Of a DNA stretch of 64,000 bases, positions 42,851 to 52,405 are shown one piece after another; position 1 is the first letter of the stretch; each line of letters opens with the position of its first letter. The translations under genes were made by a program, and so were the position numbers. Under the pieces are notes generated by a model. The model had not been told where the DNA came from. It did no database searches and saw only the letters and a list, made by a program, of their open reading frames with translations. Source of the stretch: Rugosimonospora africana (lineage in GTDB: Bacteria > Actinomycetota > Actinomycetes > Mycobacteriales > Micromonosporaceae); NCBI RefSeq assembly GCF_016862975.1, contig NZ_BONZ01000082.1:35934-99933 (forward strand), in the 5' to 3' direction.

Positions 42851-43315
42851 TCAGGTCGTCACAAGCGCTCGTCTGAAGACGGCCGGTGCGCTGATCGCCA
42901 GCAGGAGCGGAACGGCGATGACCGCGATCAGACTTCGAACCAGAATCGTCGAGTCGTGGCGGGCGATCGTGAACGTGTATCCAAGGTCGGCGATCATGAC
43001 AGCCCAGCAGGCCCACCATGCCCAGCGTTGCCCGCGCCGTAACGGGATCAGTACGAGGACGAGGAACAGCAGCACGAACGTCAGCTCGTGCAGTGCGTAC
43101 CCGACCTCCAACGCGGTGACGTACCGGGCGACGCCTGGTGCGCCCTGCCGGACCTGGCTGAACGACTGGCCGGCCAGTGCGGTGAAGGCCCCGCTGTGGT
43201 CGGCGGGGAGGCCGTCACGATGGTCGGCCGTCAAGTCGGCGGCTACCGCGAATACCAGAAACGCGTCTACGACAGTCAATCCGATCCAACCGATGCGGTG
43301 CAGCACTCTGATCAC
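42851..43315 (-). CDS. integral membrane protein of unknown function
   Basis: 154 residues from the ATG at 43315 with four predicted helices (IGWIGLTVVDAFLVFAVAAD; ALHELTFVLLFLVLVLIPL; WAWWACWAVMIADLGYTFTI; LIAVIAVPLLLAISAPAVF). It has the look of small actinobacterial conserved membrane proteins and resembles, in helix pattern and an RRGQRWAWW/RRRERWAWF motif, the protein at 51977-52405. No function can be assigned. Confidence 0.82.
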   Translation of the reverse strand: MIRVLHRIGWIGLTVVDAFLVFAVAADLTADHRDGLPADHSGAFTALAGQSFSQVRQGAPGVARYVTALEVGYALHELTFVLLFLVLVLIPLRRGQRWAWWACWAVMIADLGYTFTIARHDSTILVRSLIAVIAVPLLLAISAPAVFRRALVTT

Positions 43316-43455
43316 AGCGATCGCTCCCTGGCGTCGTCACGACTGGTGATGGCGTCAGACACTACAAGTCGTCGGGGCCGCTCGTCCGCCCTGGAACGTG
43401 CCGCATGACGCTCCGGGCGCCGTTGTCGACTGATACGGGTTGTCGGGCGCCGCCG

Positions 43456-43672
43456 CTAGCTGAGTAGGCGTTCGGCGATGAGGAACAGGCCGAGGGCGAT
43501 CAGTGCGGCGCCCGCGACACGTTGCGCGGCTTCCCGCCGCCGCTCGCCAATCCGGCTGCCGAGCCGCACGCCGAGTTGCGCGGCGACGAACGCAGCGGCG
43601 GCCAGGTAGTCGGCGACGTCGCCCACGGCGCGGGCCAGCGGCGCGCCCACACCCCACCAGTTTGAGGAGCAT
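43456..43672 (-). pseudogene. MntP-type manganese efflux pump, internally deleted
   Basis: The ATG at 43672 shares one base with the CDF stop (TGATG) and reads MLLKLVG, as an MntP N terminus would. A frame change is then needed to read GAPLARAVGDVADYLAAAAF, an MntP-like middle, which runs directly into LGVRLGSRIGERRREAAQRV and GAALIALGLFLIAERLLS, the MntP C terminus. About 190 residues would be normal; here only ~70 remain. The frameshift and missing helices indicate a dead gene. Confidence 0.5.
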
Positions 43673-44271
43673 CAGTGCGCTTCCCGAAAAATGGTGTAGA
43701 CCTCCTTGGTCGCGTACCCGACCAGCACGTACCCCGCGGCGGGGTCGGCCCACCACCAGCCCAGCCCCGCATTGAGCGCCAGACCGACCAGCACCGCCGT
43801 GGCAAGCAGACCGTCGACCAGGGTGACCCGCCCCTCGGTACGCAGCACCGGATTGCCCAACGCCGCCCCGGTGCGGGCCTTGCCCGCCGCCAAGGCGAAC
43901 ATCACCAGCGCGGTAACCGTGGTCCAGGCGATCCCGGCCGGGCTGTGCCGCGAGTGATAACCGGCCACCAGGACCACCGTGGACTGCGCGGCCAGGTAAA
44001 CCGCTACCAGCCCGAACGCCACCCCAATCAGCCGCAACGCCCGCCGCTGCCGATCGCCCCCGGTGCCGGAAAGCTCCAAGATCACCACGGTAGAAGCCCC
44101 GATCTCGATCAACGAATCCAGCCCGAACCCGGCTAAGGCCACCGAACGAGCCGCGAGCGCCGCGATGGCCAACACAAGGATGCCGACCACATTCCAGCCC
44201 AGCGTGACGTACTCCAGCCATAATCCGCGACGCAGCAACCCGCGGCGAGTGATCTTCTCAGCAGACGTCAC
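43672..44271 (-). CDS. cation diffusion facilitator (CDF) family membrane protein
   Basis: 199 residues from a GTG at 44271. Five or six helices are visible. FGLDSLIEIGASTVVILEL is the second-helix metal site of CDF transporters (usually DSxxE/D), and LVDGLLATAVLVGLALNAGLGWWWADPAAG is the helix 5/6 metal site (Asp near WADP). The C-terminal cytoplasmic domain of full CDF proteins is absent, as in many short actinobacterial relatives. It exports divalent metal such as zinc or manganese in exchange for protons. The truncated MntP remnant starts at its stop codon. Confidence 0.85.
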   Translation of the reverse strand: MTSAEKITRRGLLRRGLWLEYVTLGWNVVGILVLAIAALAARSVALAGFGLDSLIEIGASTVVILELSGTGGDRQRRALRLIGVAFGLVAVYLAAQSTVVLVAGYHSRHSPAGIAWTTVTALVMFALAAGKARTGAALGNPVLRTEGRVTLVDGLLATAVLVGLALNAGLGWWWADPAAGYVLVGYATKEVYTIFREAH

Positions 44272-44520
44272 GACGGCAGTCTGACAGACGCTTCGACGGT
44301 TCCCCAGCAGACGAAACGAACAGATGCGCCACACCACCCCAGTGAGCTTCACGCGCGGCCGGCCAGACGATCCGCAACGCGGCGCCATGAGCCGAGGTAC
44401 TCCGAGCCGGCCGATCGAAGCCGCAAAACGGTTAGTGGCGACACCGAGGGGGAGGTTCCTCCCACCGGGCACGCTCGACACCGTCGATCTCAACGCCAAT
44501 AGCTGTCAGAGTGCTCCCTG

Positions 44521-44560
44521 ATCGTGGCTCCCGCCGCGAAGGGCCGGCGGGAGCCACGAT
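44521..44560 (-). terminator. terminator after propeller protein gene 1
   Basis: A perfect 15-bp stem, ATCGTGGCTCCCGCC (44521-44535) with 44546-44560, loop of 10. It begins eight bases past the stop at 44569. Confidence 0.8.
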
Positions 44561-44568
44561 TCGGTTCG

Positions 44569-47500
44569 TTAGACGGCCGAGCAGCCGATCGGTGCCAGGC
44601 CGTGTTGGGCGATGAGTTGATTGAAGCTCGGCACGTCGGTACCGACCGTGTCGCGCAGGTTCTTCAACTGCGTCTGCAGCTGCGCGTCGAGCTCGTCGAA
44701 GACCTGCTGGTCCTGGTCGGTCGGCACGCCGTCGACGCTTTCGATGATGCTGTGCAGAGAGGCGATCTTGTTGTTGAGCTTGATCCCGAAGTTGAGCGGG
44801 TCCTCGCTGGCCACGTTGCGCGATTCGTGCAGCGCGTTCTGCACAGCGTTGAGTTTGCTGTCCAAGGCGGCGCCGGCTGTCGTGACGTCAGAACTGTTGG
44901 CCGCGGAGACGCGGGCGTCGACCTGCGCCGTGCACGCCCGGATGTTGATCACATCCTGGTTGGCATCACTGGTCGCGTTGCGCACCGCCAAGTCGAGCTG
45001 GAATTCCTTGTCGATATCGGCGGCCGTGACGTGGGTGAGCCGGGTGTCCTTCAAGATGTCGAAGGATTGCTGCAGCGGCTGACCGTTCACGACGAGACGC
45101 GCCGTGTACGTGCCGAGCGGTGCCTTCGGTCCCTGATTGCTGGCTGACCAGTACACGAGTCCGGGGAAGCTCACCGCGTCGGGATAGCGCAGGTTCCAGG
45201 TGGTGGTGCGGCTGCCCGCCGTGGTGGGCAGCGTGTTCGTGGCAACGACGGTCCCGTCCGGAGCAAGGATTTGCATGCTCGCTGAGGTGACGCCTTGGTT
45301 GAGCGTGTAGCTGACCGTCACGTTCGAGCTCACTGAGCGCACCGGGTTGTCCGGGTCGTGCAGCGTGGCCAGCGAGTTGTCCGCGTCCGGGGCGTGGGTG
45401 GTGGGCGGGATCGTCGCCGCGGGCGGTGAGACCGGAGTAATCGGCGTGACTGGTGGGACGGTCTGGCGGAAGCCTGCGACGTCGCGTGGCTTGGTGTGCG
45501 GGGTGAGCTTCCTGAGCAGTTGCGCGCAGTCATCGCAGACGTAGAAGCCACGTCCGTGGGTGGAGATGACCAGGTCGTTGTCCTTCACCTGAAGGTCGTA
45601 GACCTGGGTGTCGGGAAGGTTGAGACTCAGCGGCTGCCAGTGGTCGCCGTCGTCGAACGAGGCATACACGCCGTGCTGGGTGGTCGCGTAGAGCAGGTCG
45701 GCGCGCTGCGGGTCCTGCCGGATCGTCCAGAGGAAGTCGTCGCGGGCGATGCCGTTGGTGATCTTCGTCCAGTGCTTGCCGCCGTCGTGCGTGCGGTAGG
45801 CGATCGGCGTGGTGTCGTCGAGCTGGTACCGCTGCCCGGCCACGTAGGCGGTCATCTCGGCCTTGGACCCGGTGCCGTGGCCCGCGTCGATCCTGCTCAC
45901 CCGGGTGAACTTTTGCAGGCTCGGCGGCGTGACTTCATGCCACTTGCCGCCGCCCTGGTTGGTCAGCCAGATCCGGCCGTCGTCGGTGCCCGCCCAGATG
46001 ATCTTCTTGTTTACCTGGGAGGGCGCGATGCTGAACACGGTCGCGTAGTACTCCGGGCCGTCCTGGTCCAAGGTGATCGGGCCGCCGGAGTCGCCCAGCG
46101 TGGACGGGTCGGCGTAGCTGAGGTCGGGGCTGATCTGCTGCCATGATTGCCCGCCGTTGGTCGTTTTCCACACCGACTGCGAGCCCGCGAACACCGCGTC
46201 CGGCTCGGCCGGGTTGGTCACCAGCGGGTAGGTCCACTGGAAGCGCTGGTCGACACTGCCGGCGTTCTGGCCCTGCGGGTTGTTGGGCCACACATCGATG
46301 CGCCGCCCACCCAGAGCGCTCTGCCCGCTGCGGTCGAATCGGCTCATCGCGCCAGTGAACGGGCCGCAGCAGTCTCCGACGTAGAACACGTTGGAGTTGC
46401 TCGGGTCGACGGCGATCGGGCCGCTCTCGCTGCCACCGGTGATGCTGATCGAGCTATTGCCGCCGGTGCTGGACACGCAGCTCGTGCCGCGGTCCTGCTG
46501 CTCGCCGCAGACCAGGTACGGGGAATCGTTGGTGGTCGCGACGTTGTAGATCTGCGCGGTCGAGTAGTTCTCATTCGTGAACGTGCGCGCACCGTCAGTC
46601 GACACGGCGGCCCCGCCGTCGTTGCTTTCGATCATGCGGTTGTCGTCGGTCGGGTCAATCCACAGGCCATGGTTGTCACCGTGCGGCGTACTCACGGTCC
46701 TGAGCGTCACACCGGCGTCGTCCGAGCGCAGGAAGGACACGTTGCCGAAGTACACCCGGTCCGGGTTGGTCGTATCCGCCCACACCTTGGAGAAATAGAA
46801 CGCCCGCTGCCGGATGTCCTGGCTCTCGTTGACCAGTTTCCACGTCGCGCCGGCATCGTCGGAGCGGAACAGTCCCCCACCGGGACGCGCCTCGACCAAG
46901 GCGTACACCCGGTTGGGGTCCGCACCCGACACACTGACGCCGATCTTGCCGATCGGCTGGTCCGCCGGCAAGCCGAACTTCGAGGTGACGTTCGTCCACG
47001 TGTCGCCGCCGTCGGTCGACTTGTACAGACCGCTCTGCGTACCGCCGTCGGACAGCAGCCACGGCTTGCGGGACACGTGCCACATCGCGGCGTAGAGCAC
47101 CTTGGGGTTGGACGGGTCCGTCGCCAGGTCCACCGCGCCGGTCTGGTCGTCGACGAACAGAGCCTTCTGCCACGTCGCACCGCCGTCGCTGGTGCGGAAT
47201 ACGCCGCGCTGGGCATTGGGGCCGAACACGTGGCCCAGTGCCGCTACGTACGCGTGGTCGCAGTCGTTCGGGTCGATGCGGATCTGACCGATCATCTGGG
47301 TGTCGGCCAGCCCGATGTGCTTCCACGTCACGCCATCGTCGGTGGACTTGTACACGCCGTCGCCGGCGATGACCGTTCCGCGCAGATCGACCTCGCCGGT
47401 CCCGATGTAGATGACGTCGGGGTTGCTCTGGCACACCGCTACCGCGCCCACCGATGAGCTCGTGATCTGGCCATCGGTCACCGGCGCCCAGGTGTTGCCA

Positions 47501-47745
47501 CCATTGGTGGTCTTCCACAGCCCGCCACCGGTAGCGCCGAAGAAGTACTCGTTCGGACGCGCCGAGCTGCCCGCGGCTGACAGCGACCGTCCACCCATCT
47601 GCGGGCCGATGTTGCGCCATTGCAGCGAGCTGTACAGCGATGGATCCACCGTCTTCGGTGGCGACGCAGCCACCGCGCTTGGCGTCAGAAGCGAAACCGT
47701 GAGCATGAGCGCCCCGATCCCGCAGAACAGAATGCGACGTTTCAC
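44569..47745 (-). CDS. secreted Asp-box beta-propeller protein, paralogue 1
   Basis: 1058 residues from a GTG at 47745 with AGGAGG seven bases upstream. The signal KRRILFCGIGALMLTVSLLTPSAVAA is followed by DPSLYSSLQWRNIGPQMGGRS. Many Asp-box-like repeats (SxDxGxTW: STDDGVTWKH, STDGGDTWTN, SDDAGATWKL, SFDDGDHWQP) build one or two propellers of the sortilin/VPS10 or sialidase type. The segment after ~800 has a beta-sandwich (VSYTLNQGVTSASMQILAPDG) and a helical tail with CSAV at the end. The active-site residues of a sialidase are not evident, so it could be a binding protein or glycosidase. It is closely similar to the next gene. Confidence 0.88.
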   Translation of the reverse strand: MKRRILFCGIGALMLTVSLLTPSAVAASPPKTVDPSLYSSLQWRNIGPQMGGRSLSAAGSSARPNEYFFGATGGGLWKTTNGGNTWAPVTDGQITSSSVGAVAVCQSNPDVIYIGTGEVDLRGTVIAGDGVYKSTDDGVTWKHIGLADTQMIGQIRIDPNDCDHAYVAALGHVFGPNAQRGVFRTSDGGATWQKALFVDDQTGAVDLATDPSNPKVLYAAMWHVSRKPWLLSDGGTQSGLYKSTDGGDTWTNVTSKFGLPADQPIGKIGVSVSGADPNRVYALVEARPGGGLFRSDDAGATWKLVNESQDIRQRAFYFSKVWADTTNPDRVYFGNVSFLRSDDAGVTLRTVSTPHGDNHGLWIDPTDDNRMIESNDGGAAVSTDGARTFTNENYSTAQIYNVATTNDSPYLVCGEQQDRGTSCVSSTGGNSSISITGGSESGPIAVDPSNSNVFYVGDCCGPFTGAMSRFDRSGQSALGGRRIDVWPNNPQGQNAGSVDQRFQWTYPLVTNPAEPDAVFAGSQSVWKTTNGGQSWQQISPDLSYADPSTLGDSGGPITLDQDGPEYYATVFSIAPSQVNKKIIWAGTDDGRIWLTNQGGGKWHEVTPPSLQKFTRVSRIDAGHGTGSKAEMTAYVAGQRYQLDDTTPIAYRTHDGGKHWTKITNGIARDDFLWTIRQDPQRADLLYATTQHGVYASFDDGDHWQPLSLNLPDTQVYDLQVKDNDLVISTHGRGFYVCDDCAQLLRKLTPHTKPRDVAGFRQTVPPVTPITPVSPPAATIPPTTHAPDADNSLATLHDPDNPVRSVSSNVTVSYTLNQGVTSASMQILAPDGTVVATNTLPTTAGSRTTTWNLRYPDAVSFPGLVYWSASNQGPKAPLGTYTARLVVNGQPLQQSFDILKDTRLTHVTAADIDKEFQLDLAVRNATSDANQDVINIRACTAQVDARVSAANSSDVTTAGAALDSKLNAVQNALHESRNVASEDPLNFGIKLNNKIASLHSIIESVDGVPTDQDQQVFDELDAQLQTQLKNLRDTVGTDVPSFNQLIAQHGLAPIGCSAV

Positions 47746-47877
47746 CTGGACACCTCCTGGCCTGGGTACAGACAGATGAGTACGAGCGGGCGCCAAACGC
47801 TCCCGGGCACCGGCGATGCCGACACCGCGCTTGCCGCCCACGCCGGTTGCCGCGCGACATCGCAGAACTCGTGTGCT

Positions 47878-47915
47878 GCCCGGTAGAGCGGGATTGAGGT
47901 CCCGCCCTACCGGGC
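47878..47915 (-). terminator. terminator after propeller protein gene 2
   Basis: Stem GCCCGGTAG-A-GCGGGA (47878-47893) pairs with 47900-47915 with a single mismatch, loop of six bases. It sits 22 bases past the stop at 47938. Confidence 0.75.
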
Positions 47916-47937
47916 CCGGCCACCGTCGGGCGCCGTC

Positions 47938-50900
47938 TTAGACGGCGCTACAACTGATCGGTGTGAGGCTGTGCGAGGTGAGGAGCTGGTTGAAGCTCGG
48001 CACGTCGGTCGACATCGCCGAGCGCAGCTTCTGCAGCTGGGTCTGGAGTTGGGCGTTGAGTTCGTCGAAGACCTGCACGGTCTGATCGGTCGGGCGACTA
48101 TCGACGCTCTCGATGACGCTGTGCAGGGCGGAGATTTTGTCGTTGAGTTTGATCGGATAGTTGAGCGGGTCCTCGCTGGCTTGCAGCTTGGTCTGGTACA
48201 GCTCGTTCTGGACGGCGTTCAGCGCGGTTTCCAACGCGGTACCGCCTTGGGTGACCGTGCTGTCGTTGGCCGCCGCCATCCGGTCGTCAACCTGAGCCGT
48301 ACAGGCGCGGATGTTGATCACATCGTGGTTGGCGTCGTTGGTCGCGTTGCGCACCTTGAGGTCCAGGTCGAACTGTGCCGCGATATCCGCATCAGTGACG
48401 TGCGTCAACCGCGAATCCTTGAGGATGTCGAACGACTCCTGCAGGGTCTGCCCGTCAACGGTCAGGCGCGCCGTGTAGGTGCCCAGCGGCGCCTTCGGTC
48501 CGGTGTTCGTGCCCGCCCAGTAGATCAGGCCGGGGAAGCTCACCGCGTTCGGATACCGGAGATTCCACGTCGTGGTTCGGGTGCCGGCCGTGGTGGGCAG
48601 AGTGTTCGTCGCGAGCACGTTCCCGTTCTCGTCCAGGAAACTCAGACTCGCCGACCCGACCGCCTGTTTGAGCGTGTAGCTCACCGATACGTTGCTGCTG
48701 ACCGACCGCACCGGGTTGTCCGGGTCGTTCAACGTGGCCAGAGAGCTGTCCGCGTCTGGGGCATGGGTCGTGGGCGGGACAGCGGCCGGAGGCGGTGCGA
48801 CCGGCGGGATCGGTGTCACCGGCGGGACGGTCTGGTGGAACCCGGCCACGTCGCGGGGCTTGGTCTTGGGTGTCAGTTGCCGCAGCAGCGCGGCGCCGTC
48901 ATCGAGTACGTAGAGACCGCGCCCGTGTGTGGAGATCACCAGGTCGTTGCCCTTGACCTTGAGGTCGTAGACCGTGGTGTCGGGCAGGTTGAGCCGCAGC
49001 GGCTGCCAGCGGTCGCCGTCGTTGAACGACACGTAGACGCCGTGCGCGGTGGTCGCGTAGAGCAGGTCGCTGCGCTGCGGGTCCTGGCGGATAGACCACA
49101 GGTAATCGTCGGGCGCGAACCCCTTGGTGATAGGTGTCCACGTCTTTCCGCCGTTGTGGGTGCGGTAGGCCATCGGCCGGAAGTCATCGAGCCGGTAGTT
49201 CTGCGCGGCGACGTAGGCGGTGTCCCCGGCGTGCTTGGCGTTGGTTCCCTTCGCCGTGTGGCCGGCGTCGATCATCGATACCCGGGTGAACTTCGCCAGG
49301 TTCGGCGGGGTCACCTCCTGCCACGTGCCGCCGCCCTGCGTGGTCCGCCAGATTCGGCCGTCGTCGGTACCCGCCCAGATGAGGTTCTTGTTCACCGTCG
49401 ACGGGGCGATGGCGAACACGTCGGCGTAGTACTCGATGCTCGACTGGTCCTTGGTGATCGGGCCGCCCGAGTCGCCCGTGGTGGACGGGTCGTTGTAGCT
49501 CAGATCGGGGCTGATCTGCTGCCAACTCTGCCCGTCATCGGTCGACTTCATCACGTACTGCGAGCCGGTGAACACGGCGTCCGGCTCGGCCGGATTGGTG
49601 ACCAGTGGATAAGTCCACTGCACGCGGTGCTTGAGGTCCCCGGCGGGGTAGCCCATCGGGTTGTCCGGCCAGGGATTGACCTGACGCGACCCGATCGCGC
49701 TGGCGCCGCTGCGGTCCAGTCGCGTCAGCGACCAGTCGTAGTTGCCCGCGTAGAACACATTCGAGTTGCGCGGGTCGACCGCGACCGGTCCGCTCTCGCC
49801 GCCGCCGATGCCGAACGAGTCGGTGCCGCCGGTGCTGGATACGCAGACGGAGTTGCGGTCCTGCTGCTCGCCGCAGACCAGGTACGGATCGTCGTTTGTC
49901 GTGACCACCTGGTAGAACTGGCCGGTCGGGTAGTCCTCCGCGGTGAAGGTCGTGCCGCCGTTGGTGGACACGGCCGCGCCGCCGTCGTTGCTTTCGATCA
50001 TCCGGTTGGTGTCGTTCGGATCGATCCACAGGTCGTGGTTGTCGCTGTGCGGCGTACGGATCGTGGAGAACGTCGCGCCGCCGTTGTCGGAGCGCAGGAA
50101 CGAGACGTTGCCGACGTAGACCCGGTCGGGGTTGGCCGGATCGGCGAACACCTTGCTGAAGTAGAAGCCACGCTGCCGGATGTCCGCACTGGTGCTCACC
50201 AGCTGCCACTTGGCCCCGCCGTCGTCGGACCGGAACAGTCCGCCGCCGTCGGCCTCGACGAGCGCGTAGACCCGGCCCGAACCGCCACCGGCGACACTGA
50301 CGCCAATCTTGCCGATCGGCTCACCAGCGGGCAGGCCCAGGTTGGCGGTGACCGGTTTCCACGTCGTGCCGCCGTCGCTCGACTTGTACAACCCGCTTTC
50401 GGTGCCGCCGTCCCACAGCAGCCACGGCTGGCGGTACACGTGCCACATCGCAGCGTAGAGCACGTTCGGGTTGGCCGGATCCATCGCCAGATCCACCGCA
50501 CCGGTCTGGTCGTCGGTGTACAGGACGCGTTGCCAGTGTGTCCCACCGTCGGTGGTCCGGAAGACGCCGCGCTCGGTGTTGGTCCCGAAGGCGTGTCCCA
50601 GCGCGGCCACGTAGGCCCGGTCGCAGTTGGTCGGGTCGATCCGGATCTTGCCGATCATCTGGGTATCCGCCAGGCCCAGGTGCGTCCAGTGTGCCCCGGC
50701 GTCGGTGCTCTTGTAGACGCCGTCACCCGCGATCACGTCACCGCGCAGATCGACCTCGCCCACCCCGATGTAGACGACATCCGGATTGGTCGGGCAGACC
50801 GCGACAGCGCCGACTGAGGAACTGGAGATGTGTTGGTCGGTCACCGGCGCCCAGTTCGTGCCCGCGTCGGTGGACTTCCACAGTCCACCGCCGGTCGCGC

Positions 50901-51135
50901 CGAAGTAGTACTCGTTGGGTCGCGCGGTGCTGCCCGCTACCGCGAGCGATCGCCCGCCGAGGTTTGGCCCGATGTTGCGCCACTGCAGGGAGCTGTACAG
51001 CGAAGGGTCGACATCCTTAGACGCCGCGGCCTGAACGGGGCCTGACGCGGCGAGCACGCACCCGACGCCGACGACCACTGCGGAGAGGGAACGGAGCCAC
51101 CGGCTCTTGAGAGTAGCCCTTGGGATCTTGCCCAT
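47938..51135 (-). CDS. secreted Asp-box beta-propeller protein, paralogue 2
   Basis: 1065 residues from the ATG at 51135 with GGAGGT just upstream. The domain order is the same as in the neighbouring paralogue: signal peptide (LSAVVVGVGCVLAASGPVQAA), DPSLYSSLQWRNIGPNLGGRS, Asp-box repeats (STDAGAHWTH, SSDGGTTWKP, SDDGGAKWQL, SFNDGDRWQP), a Pro-rich hinge PPVTPIPPVAPPPAAVPPTTHAP, a beta-sandwich and a helical end TPISCSAV. By eye the two paralogues agree at most positions, so they look like a tandem duplication. The product is extracellular; substrate and activity are not known. It has its own promoter, and each copy has its own terminator. Confidence 0.88.
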   Translation of the reverse strand: MGKIPRATLKSRWLRSLSAVVVGVGCVLAASGPVQAAASKDVDPSLYSSLQWRNIGPNLGGRSLAVAGSTARPNEYYFGATGGGLWKSTDAGTNWAPVTDQHISSSSVGAVAVCPTNPDVVYIGVGEVDLRGDVIAGDGVYKSTDAGAHWTHLGLADTQMIGKIRIDPTNCDRAYVAALGHAFGTNTERGVFRTTDGGTHWQRVLYTDDQTGAVDLAMDPANPNVLYAAMWHVYRQPWLLWDGGTESGLYKSSDGGTTWKPVTANLGLPAGEPIGKIGVSVAGGGSGRVYALVEADGGGLFRSDDGGAKWQLVSTSADIRQRGFYFSKVFADPANPDRVYVGNVSFLRSDNGGATFSTIRTPHSDNHDLWIDPNDTNRMIESNDGGAAVSTNGGTTFTAEDYPTGQFYQVVTTNDDPYLVCGEQQDRNSVCVSSTGGTDSFGIGGGESGPVAVDPRNSNVFYAGNYDWSLTRLDRSGASAIGSRQVNPWPDNPMGYPAGDLKHRVQWTYPLVTNPAEPDAVFTGSQYVMKSTDDGQSWQQISPDLSYNDPSTTGDSGGPITKDQSSIEYYADVFAIAPSTVNKNLIWAGTDDGRIWRTTQGGGTWQEVTPPNLAKFTRVSMIDAGHTAKGTNAKHAGDTAYVAAQNYRLDDFRPMAYRTHNGGKTWTPITKGFAPDDYLWSIRQDPQRSDLLYATTAHGVYVSFNDGDRWQPLRLNLPDTTVYDLKVKGNDLVISTHGRGLYVLDDGAALLRQLTPKTKPRDVAGFHQTVPPVTPIPPVAPPPAAVPPTTHAPDADSSLATLNDPDNPVRSVSSNVSVSYTLKQAVGSASLSFLDENGNVLATNTLPTTAGTRTTTWNLRYPNAVSFPGLIYWAGTNTGPKAPLGTYTARLTVDGQTLQESFDILKDSRLTHVTDADIAAQFDLDLKVRNATNDANHDVINIRACTAQVDDRMAAANDSTVTQGGTALETALNAVQNELYQTKLQASEDPLNYPIKLNDKISALHSVIESVDSRPTDQTVQVFDELNAQLQTQLQKLRSAMSTDVPSFNQLLTSHSLTPISCSAV

Positions 51136-51170
51136 GAGACCTCCAGGAAACTCCAATGCGACGTCCAGCC

Positions 51171-51200
51171 AACATAGATCGACCTCCGATGAATGTTCAA
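51171..51200 (-). promoter_or_regulatory. predicted promoter of propeller protein 2
   Basis: On the minus strand TTGAAC (51200-51195) and TATGTT (51176-51171) are 18 bases apart. Transcription would begin near 51164, leaving a short leader with the ribosome binding site. Confidence 0.5.
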
Positions 51201-51462
51201 GACCGGCGATGGTCTATACCGTCAAATCATCTGACCAATGCGATCCAGCACCCGTGAGCCCCGTGGGGCGATTCTGTTACACCCCATGGCGCGTTTACGC
51301 AGATTGATGAAGTACTCGGCGTTGGGCTTCGCGAACCGGAACCCGTTCGCCGCTCTCACTCATCATCATCGATCGGATGTATAGGCAGACCGCTCGGATC
51401 CCCGACATCTGAATGATGACCCGCGCCGAGCCTCTCCCAGACCTTGTGTAGCGCCAACTGGA
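51201..51462. other. upstream region without a gene
   Basis: Nothing beyond the promoter next to it can be supported. Confidence 0.4.
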
Positions 51463-51885
51463 TGCGGGATTCCATCCACGTCCGGCACGAGCGCCCGCAT
51501 CGGGCTCACGTACTACTACTACCCGACCTCGTCCTGCACCGCCTCGACATGCCAGCTCGACGCCGGCTTCATTTCATCGGTCAACGGCGGCAGCAGCTGG
51601 AGTACCGCGACCCAGCTCGCCGGACCGATGAACCTCAGCTGGATTCCGAACACGTCCCAGGGCCGCATGTTCGGCGACTACATCTCCACCTCGGTACGGC
51701 CCGGCGCCAACGCCTACCCGATCATCCCCGTCGGCACCGCCCCGACCGGCTCCACCTTCAACCTCGCGATGTACGCCCCCACCGGCGGCCTCCCCGTCAC
51801 CGGCGGCACCGTCACCGCGGTCCGCGCACTCGAGATCGCCGGCAACGCCGGTCCGGCGGCTCTGCGAACCACCACCGCCCGATAA
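51463..51885 (+). pseudogene. C-terminal remnant of a sialidase-like/BNR secreted protein
   Basis: The open frame has no start codon region of its own (an in-frame TAG lies upstream at ~51382) and reads TSARIGLTYYYYPTSSCTAS, GFISSVNGGSSWSTATQLAG, SQGRMFGDYISTSVRPGANA, then ends at 51885. It is the C-terminal propeller part of a family of secreted exo-sialidase-like actinobacterial proteins, including one Asp-box (SVNGGSSW). The first ~200-300 residues are missing. It suggests a third propeller gene once stood here. Confidence 0.6.
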
Positions 51886-51976
51886 CCGGTACGGCATCTA
51901 ACGGCTTCCCCGAGGGCGCTCAGCCCACCTGCCGGGCGCCCTCAACGAAGGCGACCCTCACGGATAGCACTCAGTC

Positions 51977-52405
51977 TCAACGGACAGTGGCGCCGTCGCT
52001 CCGGCTTTTCGGGTGAGGGAAGAACTGGCCGACTGCGACCACCAGTCCCGCCAGCGACAGCACGATGAACACGACCTGATGGACGTGGTCTTTGCCCGGC
52101 GGCAACCGGGCCACCAAGTGCACGGTCCAGAACACCGGGTAGAACCAGAAGGCGAACCATGCCCACCGTTCGCGGCGCCGAAACGGGAACACTGCGAGCA
52201 GTACGCCGAACAGCCCCAGGCCGATCGACGCCAGCCCGTCGGCTCGCATGAGCGGCTGGTTGCCTGATGTCGGCACCAGCGCGACGACCAGGCCGAACGC
52301 CAGGATGCCGACACCGACCACGAGCAGGCAGATCCAACCGATCCGCAGGGAGACGTTCTCGCGTCGCACCCGCTGAAAATACCGCTGGGGACGGCACCTG
52401 GCCAT
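51977..52405 (-). CDS. integral membrane protein of unknown function
   Basis: 142 residues from the ATG at 52405; an internal GTG at 52369 is an alternative start. Four helices are visible (IGWICLLVVGVGILAFGLVVAL; GLASIGLGLFGVLLAVFPF; WFAFWFYPVFWTVHLVA; QVVFIVLSLAGLVVAVGQFF). The RRRERWAWFAFW motif and helix pattern parallel the protein at 42851-43315, which suggests a shared family. No function is evident. Confidence 0.75.
   Translation of the reverse strand: MARCRPQRYFQRVRRENVSLRIGWICLLVVGVGILAFGLVVALVPTSGNQPLMRADGLASIGLGLFGVLLAVFPFRRRERWAWFAFWFYPVFWTVHLVARLPPGKDHVHQVVFIVLSLAGLVVAVGQFFPHPKSRSDGATVR

Noticed and set aside
47971..50817. 948-codon plus-strand frame opposite propeller protein 2
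   Set aside because: It is antisense to a protein with many Asp-box repeats and shows no domain of its own.
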